Assembly: GCA_008012115.1 (NCBI GenBank)
Contig: SSEB01000012.1
Coordinates: 186,001-250,000, forward strand
From: Nevskiaceae bacterium
GTDB lineage: Bacteria > Pseudomonadota > Gammaproteobacteria > Nevskiales > Nevskiaceae
Direction: 5' to 3'
Length of the DNA stretch: 64,000 bases
Shown here in pieces: positions 58,822 through 64,000 of this stretch. The translations under genes and the position numbers were made by a program. How positions within the stretch are numbered: position 1 is the stretch's first letter; the number at the start of each line of letters is the position of its first letter. Under the pieces are notes generated by a model. That model did not search any database, had not been told where the DNA came from, and was given only the letters and a program-made list of their open reading frames with translations.

Positions 58822-59232
58822 TCAAGAGACCGGACGCAGCCAGTTCTCAACGTCCAGTCCCGGCACGTCGGCAAACGCCGCCGGGTCGTCCGTCACCAGC
58901 ACCAGCCGGTGCGCCAGCGCCGTCGCCGCCACCAGCAGGTTGTAACCGTCCATGGTCTCGCCCCGCTGCCGCTGATAGCCGCCCAGCGTCACCGCCTGCT
59001 GCGCCTCGGCCGCGCCGAAATCGATCACCCGCACATTGGCGAGAAAATCGCGCAGCAGCTTGCCGTAGCGACTTTGCGCGCGCGTGTCGCCACGCAGCGC
59101 CATCTCCGCTTCCATGCGCGCCAGGATCGGCACCGCCACATCACCCGGCCGCAGCGCCGACAGCTTCACCGCCACCGGCAAGCGCCCCTTGATGGCGGCA
59201 ACCACGGTATTGCTGTCCAGCAGGTATTTCAC
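58822..59232 (-). CDS. VapC-like PIN-domain toxin
   Basis: A 136-residue PIN-domain ribonuclease. The conserved acidic residues appear in YLLDSNTVVAAIKG, ARMEAEMAL, DGYNLLVAATAL and LVTDDPAAF. It overlaps the upstream antitoxin gene by 4 bp, the standard type II toxin-antitoxin arrangement. VapC toxins cleave tRNA or rRNA; the target here is unknown. The pair is inserted between gyrA and serC, which are neighbours in relatives. Confidence 0.9.
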   Translation of the reverse strand: MKYLLDSNTVVAAIKGRLPVAVKLSALRPGDVAVPILARMEAEMALRGDTRAQSRYGKLLRDFLANVRVIDFGAAEAQQAVTLGGYQRQRGETMDGYNLLVAATALAHRLVLVTDDPAAFADVPGLDVENWLRPVS

Positions 59233-59480
59233 CAGCGGACGCCTTCGGAGGCCGTCTGCGGCCGCCAGGACTTGGCGTCCAGTGCGTCATCCGGTGCCAG
59301 CTCGGGCGCCGGGTTGCGGAAATGCGCCTTGAGCTGTTCCGGCCAGTCTTTTTCCTCGTTGCGCTCGAGCCATTCCTGTACGGCCTTGACGATGATGCGG
59401 TTGCGCGTCAGATCCACGCGCTCGACCGCCTTGTTCAGGCGCTCCACCGTCGCATCGTCGAAATGTACTGAAAAATTCAT
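59229..59480 (-). CDS. Ribbon-helix-helix antitoxin partner of the PIN toxin
   Basis: An 83-residue protein starting MNFSVHFDDATVERLNKAVE, a ribbon-helix-helix DNA-binding motif (RTRNRIIVKAVQEWL-like segment at about 27-44), followed by an acidic C-terminal toxin-binding region. The start at 59480 was chosen because it begins the RHH strand and lies just downstream of the operator palindrome at 59493-59510. Confidence 0.88.
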   Translation of the reverse strand: MNFSVHFDDATVERLNKAVERVDLTRNRIIVKAVQEWLERNEEKDWPEQLKAHFRNPAPELAPDDALDAKSWRPQTASEGVRW

Positions 59481-59492
59481 GGCTTGAACTAC

Positions 59493-59510
59493 AACATAAC
59501 AGGTTATGTT
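59493..59510. promoter_or_regulatory. Palindromic operator of the toxin-antitoxin pair
   Basis: AACATAAC-AG-GTTATGTT is a perfect 8-bp inverted repeat, 13 bp upstream of the antitoxin ATG. Ribbon-helix-helix antitoxins bind such sites to repress their own operon. It also sits just downstream of the gyrA terminator. Confidence 0.75.
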
Positions 59511-59524
59511 AGTTTGCATGAAAG

Positions 59525-59561
59525 CGAAAAAAGGCGCAAGGGCGTCAAGCCCCTGCGCCTT
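59525..59561 (-). terminator. Rho-independent terminator of gyrA
   Basis: On the minus strand AAGGCGCAGGGGC, loop TTGAC, GCCCTTGCGCCTT followed by a T-tract (13-bp stem, one G-U pair). It starts 10 bp after the gyrA stop and ends before the toxin-antitoxin promoter. Confidence 0.93.
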
Positions 59562-59571
59562 GCGGAATGGC

Positions 59572-62250
59572 TTACTCGCCAGCCGGCTCGACCGCAGGTT
59601 CGGCCGTCGCCTCGCCCTCGCCTTCGTCGTCGGCCTGGATGCGATCGACGCTGACCAGGCGATCGCCATCCACTGGCCGCATCAGGCGCACGCCCTGCGT
59701 GTTGCGGCCCATGGTGCGGACATCGGTGGTCTTGAAGCGGATCAGGTTGCCGCTCTCCGAGATCAGCATCACCTGGTGGCCATCCTCGACCTCGATGGCG
59801 CCGATCAGGTTGCCGGTCTTGTCCGACAGCGCCTGCGCAATCACACCCATGCCGCCGCGCCCGCGCAGCGGGAACTGGTCGATGGGCGTGCGCTTGCCGT
59901 AGCCGTGCTCCGAGATCGTCAGGATGTCGCCCTGGCGTGCCACGATCAGCGCGATCACACGCGCCGCCGGCACGTCGGCCGTCGTCTCCTCGACCGCTTC
60001 GTCCAGCGCCGGCGCGCTGTCGTCGGCGCCGGCGTCGTCGGCCACCGCCTCGGAAGCGCGCACCAGGCGCATGCCGCGTACGCCAGTGGCGCCGCGCCCC
60101 ATCGAACGCACGTCCTTCTCGTTGAAGCGGATCACGCGTCCGGCGTCGGAGAACAGCAGGATGTCGTTATCGCCGTTGGTCAGCGCCACGCCGACCAGTT
60201 CGTCGTCGGCGCGCAGGTCGACGGCGATGATGCCGTTGCTGCGGATGTTGGCGAAGGCGTCCAGCGGCGTCTTCTTGACCGTGCCGCGGCGCGTCGCCAT
60301 GAAGATGTAGCGGCCGGCGAAGTCACCCTCGGCAAACCCCTTGATCGGCAGCACCGCGTTGATCTTTTCGCCCGCTTCCAGCGGCAGCAGGTTGACGAAG
60401 GGCCGGCCACGCGAGCCGCGGGAACCGGAGGGCAGTTCGAACACGCGCAGCTTGTAGGCCTTGCCAAGGCTGGAGAAGCACAGCAGCGTGTCGTGCGAAT
60501 GCGCGACCCACAGGCTGTCGACGAAGTCCTCTTCCTTGGTCGCCGCCGCCAGCTTGCCGCGGCCGCCGCGCTTCTGCGCCTGGTATTCCTCCAGCGGCAC
60601 GGTCTTGACGTAGCCCTCGTGCGAGAGCGTCACCACCATGTCCTGCGGCGGGATCAGGTCCTCGCGCGCGATGTTGAGCGCGGCGCCGGTGATCTCGGTG
60701 CGACGGGCGTCGCCGTACTGCTCCTTGATTTCCAGCAGCTCGGCGCGGATCACCGACAGCAAACGGGCATCGGAGCCGAGGATGTCGAGATAGTCGGCGA
60801 TGGCTTCGAGCAGTTCCTTGAACTCCTCGTGGATCTTCTCCTGCTCCAGGCCGGTGAGGCGGTGCAGTCGCAGTTCCAGAATCGCCTGCGCCTGGGCTTC
60901 GGAGAGGCGGTAGCCGCCCTCGACCAGGCCGAATTCCGCCGCCAGGTCCGCCGGGCGCGAGGCATTCATGCCGCTGCGCTCCAGCATCGCCACCACCGGG
61001 CCAGCGGCCCAGAGGCGTCCCATCAGGCCCTTCTTGGCCTCGGCCGGCGTCGGGCTGGTCTTGATCAGCTCGATCACCTCGTCGATGTTGGCCAGCGCGA
61101 TCGATAGGCCTTCCAAGACATGGGCGCGCTCGCGCGCCTTGCGCAGCAGGTAGCGCGTGCGGCGCGTCACCACCTCGCGGCGATGACGCACGAAGATTTC
61201 CAGCAGCGACTTCAGCGACAGCGTGCGCGGCTGACCGTCGTCGATGGCCACCATGTTGATGCCGAACACGGTTTGCAGCTGCGTTTGCTGGAACAGGTTG
61301 TTGAGCACCACGTCGGCGTTCTCGCCGCGACGCAGCTCGATCACCATGCGCGTGCCGTCCTTGTCGGATTCGTCGCGCAGTTCGGTGATGCCCTCGACCT
61401 TCTTGTCCTTGACCAGCTCGGCGATCTTCTCGAGCAGGCGCGCCTTGTTCACCTGGTACGGCAGCTCGGTGACGATGATCGCCTGCTTGTCGTTGCCAAT
61501 GCTCTCGATCTCGGTGCGCGCACGCAGCACCACGCGGCCGCGGCCGGTGGCATAGGCGTCGACCAGCCCGTGCGCGTCGAGCAACAGCCCGGCGGTCGGG
61601 AAATCCGGTGCCGGGATCAGCTTCATCAGGCCGGCGAGATCGATCTGCGGATTGTCGATCAGGGCAACGCAGCCATCGATCACTTCCGACAGGTTGTGCG
61701 GCGGAATGTTGGTGGCCATGCCCACGGCGATGCCCGAGCTGCCGTTGACCAGCAGGTTGGGAAAGCGCGTCGGCAGTACCGCCGGCTCCTGCTCGGAGCC
61801 GTCGTAGTTGGGGATGAAATCGACCGTCTCCTTGTCGATGTCCGCCAGCAGCTCGTGCGCCAGCCGGGTCATGCGGATTTCGGTGTAGCGCATCGCCGCC
61901 GGGTTGTCGCCGTCGACCGAGCCGAAGTTGCCCTGCCCGTCCACCAGCAGGTAGCGCAGCGAGAACGGCTGCGCCATGCGCACGATGGTGTCGTAGATCG
62001 CGCTGTCGCCGTGCGGGTGGTACTTACCCATCACGTCACCGACGATGCGCGCCGACTTCTTGAACGGCTTGTTGTAGTCGTTGCCCTGCTCGTGCATCGC
62101 AAACAGCGAGCGACGATGCACCGGCTTGAGGCCGTCGCGGGCATCGGGCAGCGCGCGTCCGACGATCACGCTCATCGCGTAATCGAGGTAGCTGCGGCGC
62201 ATCTCGTCTTCGAGATTGACGGAGAGAATTTCCTTGGCGAATTCGGTCAT
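59572..62250 (-). CDS. gyrA: DNA gyrase subunit A
   Basis: An 892-residue subunit that cuts and rejoins DNA for negative supercoiling. The active-site tyrosine is in [11 protein letters not shown]. The quinolone region reads [14 protein letters not shown], with wild-type Ser and Asp at the positions equivalent to E. coli 83 and 87. The C-terminal beta-pinwheel includes the GyrA-box QKRGGRG. I set the start at ATG 62250 (MTEFAKEIL) to match the family; a TTG four codons earlier is less likely. The C-terminus ends in an acidic Glu/Ala tail. Confidence 0.97.
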   Translation of the reverse strand: MTEFAKEILSVNLEDEMRRSYLDYAMSVIVGRALPDARDGLKPVHRRSLFAMHEQGNDYNKPFKKSARIVGDVMGKYHPHGDSAIYDTIVRMAQPFSLRYLLVDGQGNFGSVDGDNPAAMRYTEIRMTRLAHELLADIDKETVDFIPNYDGSEQEPAVLPTRFPNLLVNGSSGIAVGMATNIPPHNLSEVIDGCVALIDNPQIDLAGLMKLIPAPDFPTAGLLLDAHGLVDAYATGRGRVVLRARTEIESIGNDKQAIIVTELPYQVNKARLLEKIAELVKDKKVEGITELRDESDKDGTRMVIELRRGENADVVLNNLFQQTQLQTVFGINMVAIDDGQPRTLSLKSLLEIFVRHRREVVTRRTRYLLRKARERAHVLEGLSIALANIDEVIELIKTSPTPAEAKKGLMGRLWAAGPVVAMLERSGMNASRPADLAAEFGLVEGGYRLSEAQAQAILELRLHRLTGLEQEKIHEEFKELLEAIADYLDILGSDARLLSVIRAELLEIKEQYGDARRTEITGAALNIAREDLIPPQDMVVTLSHEGYVKTVPLEEYQAQKRGGRGKLAAATKEEDFVDSLWVAHSHDTLLCFSSLGKAYKLRVFELPSGSRGSRGRPFVNLLPLEAGEKINAVLPIKGFAEGDFAGRYIFMATRRGTVKKTPLDAFANIRSNGIIAVDLRADDELVGVALTNGDNDILLFSDAGRVIRFNEKDVRSMGRGATGVRGMRLVRASEAVADDAGADDSAPALDEAVEETTADVPAARVIALIVARQGDILTISEHGYGKRTPIDQFPLRGRGGMGVIAQALSDKTGNLIGAIEVEDGHQVMLISESGNLIRFKTTDVRTMGRNTQGVRLMRPVDGDRLVSVDRIQADDEGEGEATAEPAVEPAGE

Positions 62251-62321
62251 GGGCTCAGCCAAGGCCGCGGTCGGCGCGGCCTCAAGGTTTGATGGAGTAA
62301 TGGATTATTTTTGTTCACGAA

Positions 62322-62330
62322 ATTTTAACA
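62322..62330 (-). promoter_or_regulatory. Possible extended -10 promoter of gyrA
   Basis: Minus-strand TGT-TAAAAT (62322-62330) is a TGn-extended -10 element about 75 bp upstream of the gyrA start, in an AT-rich leader between repeat copy 8 and the gene. No good -35 is seen. Confidence 0.4.
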
Positions 62331-62372
62331 CACAGGGGTTCGGAAATGAGTCTTTTCCGAAGCCTCCCGCCT

Positions 62373-62486
62373 GCCACCCGCTCGGGTGCTTTTCCCAGGC
62401 AAAATTGAGATTATTTATTTATTATTTTTATATTCATTAGATCAATAATAACAACCATCAGCCGCTGAGAAACCCCAGCGGGTGAC
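62373..62486 (-). repeat. 114-bp GC-armed, AT-cored repeat, copy 8
   Basis: Arms GCCACCCGCT (62373-62382) and AGCGGGTGAC (62477-62486). Core 62407-62452 ends ATAAC; 15 of 23 in-register positions pair. It lies 14 nt after the mtnA stop and upstream of the gyrA promoter region. Confidence 0.94.
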
Positions 62487-62500
62487 GGCCTGCGCGGCGC

Positions 62501-63502
<1,002 letters not shown>

Positions 63503-63554
63503 GTTCGGCTCGGGTAAAATCGGAGGCGAATTCTAACCATCCCTTGATTTCCTT

Positions 63555-64000
63555 ATGCAGATCGATCTGCTCGTGGTTCCGCGCTGGCTGGTGCCGGTGG
63601 AGCCTGCCGGCGTGGTGCTCGAACAACAGGCGATGGCCGTCGACGACGGCCGCATCGTCGCGATCCTGCCCGCCGACGAGGCGCGGCGCAGCTTCCAGGC
63701 GCGCGAGATCCTGGAGCTGCCGCGTCACGCGGTGATGCCGGGCCTGGTCAATGCCCACGCGCACAGCGCCATGTCGCTGCTGCGCGGCATCGCCGACGAC
63801 CTGCCGCTGATGGACTGGCTGCAAGGCCACATCTGGCCGGCCGAGGGCACGCATGTCAGCCCCGCGTTCTGCGAGGACGGCGTGCGCCTGGCCGCCGCCG
63901 AGATGATTCGTGGCGGCACCACCTGCGTCAACGACATGTATTTCTTTCCGAATGCCAGCGCCAAGGTGGCACAGGAGACCGGCCTGCGCATGAGCGTCGG
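63555..64000 (+). CDS. TRZ/ATZ-family amidohydrolase, MTA/SAH deaminase-like (3' end outside window)
   Basis: The first 148 residues of an amidohydrolase that runs off the window. It starts MQIDLLVVPRWLVPVEP and carries the metal-binding motif NAHAHSAMSLLRG plus MDWLQGHIWPAE and GGTTCVNDMYFF, all typical of 5-methylthioadenosine/S-adenosylhomocysteine deaminase (MtaD). Its position opposite mtnA supports a role in clearing methylthioadenosine; without the C-terminus a related triazine-type or guanine-type deaminase is possible. Confidence 0.85.
   Translation, partial: MQIDLLVVPRWLVPVEPAGVVLEQQAMAVDDGRIVAILPADEARRSFQAREILELPRHAVMPGLVNAHAHSAMSLLRGIADDLPLMDWLQGHIWPAEGTHVSPAFCEDGVRLAAAEMIRGGTTCVNDMYFFPNASAKVAQETGLRMSV

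Noticed and set aside
62251-62262. TTG start four codons upstream of the gyrA ATG
   Set aside because: The family N-terminus aligns with the ATG (MTEFAKEIL), and TTG offers no better ribosome site.

Overview
The window is chromosomal DNA from a high-G+C gammaproteobacterium. Gene order is that of the Pseudomonas/Xanthomonas/Nevskia-type backbone: leuC-leuD-leuB-asd-fimV-truA-trpF-trpB-trpA-accD-folC-SPOR-cvpA-purF and gyrA-serC-serA-pheA-hisC-tyrA-aroA-cmk-rpsA-ihfB-lapA-lapB. I cannot name the genus from sequence alone. Genes are tightly packed, many stop and start codons overlap, and no gene-free stretch exceeds about 300 bases. I saw no rRNA, tRNA, CRISPR array, insertion sequence or prophage gene.

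Layout. (1) 1-9900 is a micro-oxic respiration block: the end of an FNR/Anr regulator, hemN, a perfect FNR box, ccoNOQP, a small membrane gene, ccoG, ccoI, ccoS and a TauE/SafE-type membrane protein. No ccoH is present. (2) 10071-13898 holds mtgA, a small unknown gene, dusA, a periplasmic cyclophilin and lpxH. (3) 13922-34345 is a long leftward series running from leuC down to a ferritin-like DUF455 gene. It covers leucine, aspartate-family, tryptophan, fatty-acid, folate and purine synthesis plus fimV and truA. A rightward class IV aminotransferase interrupts it. (4) 34521-46553 holds a LysR regulator divergent from leuC, dedA, a four-gene accessory set (NTF2-like, GFA, GNAT, nitrilase-like), an MFS transporter, aroC, prmB, a SCO1/PCuAC copper pair, psd, a BepA-like protease and an SDR epimerase. 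(5) 46729-63502 is a leftward block for LPS-assembly control, S1/IHF, aromatic amino acids, serine, a toxin-antitoxin pair, gyrA and mtnA. A partial methylthioadenosine-deaminase-like gene ends the window.

Most unusual signal. Eight intergenic repeats of exactly 114 bp are scattered through the window. Each has 10-bp GC-rich inverted arms (GCCACCCGCT / AGCGGGTGGC, with CACCCGCT/AGCGGGTG invariant in all 16 arms), two 24-bp non-conserved spacers, and a 46-bp extremely A+T-rich core that always begins with G at position 35 and ends with C at position 80. Core sequence differs in every copy. In four copies the core is a strong palindrome centred exactly on the element midpoint, and in a fifth it is a strong palindrome offset from it. 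Each element lies 2-45 nt after a stop codon. They match no repeat class I can name (REP/BIME, ERIC, attC, CRISPR, classical terminator) and are the best candidate here for an undescribed system.
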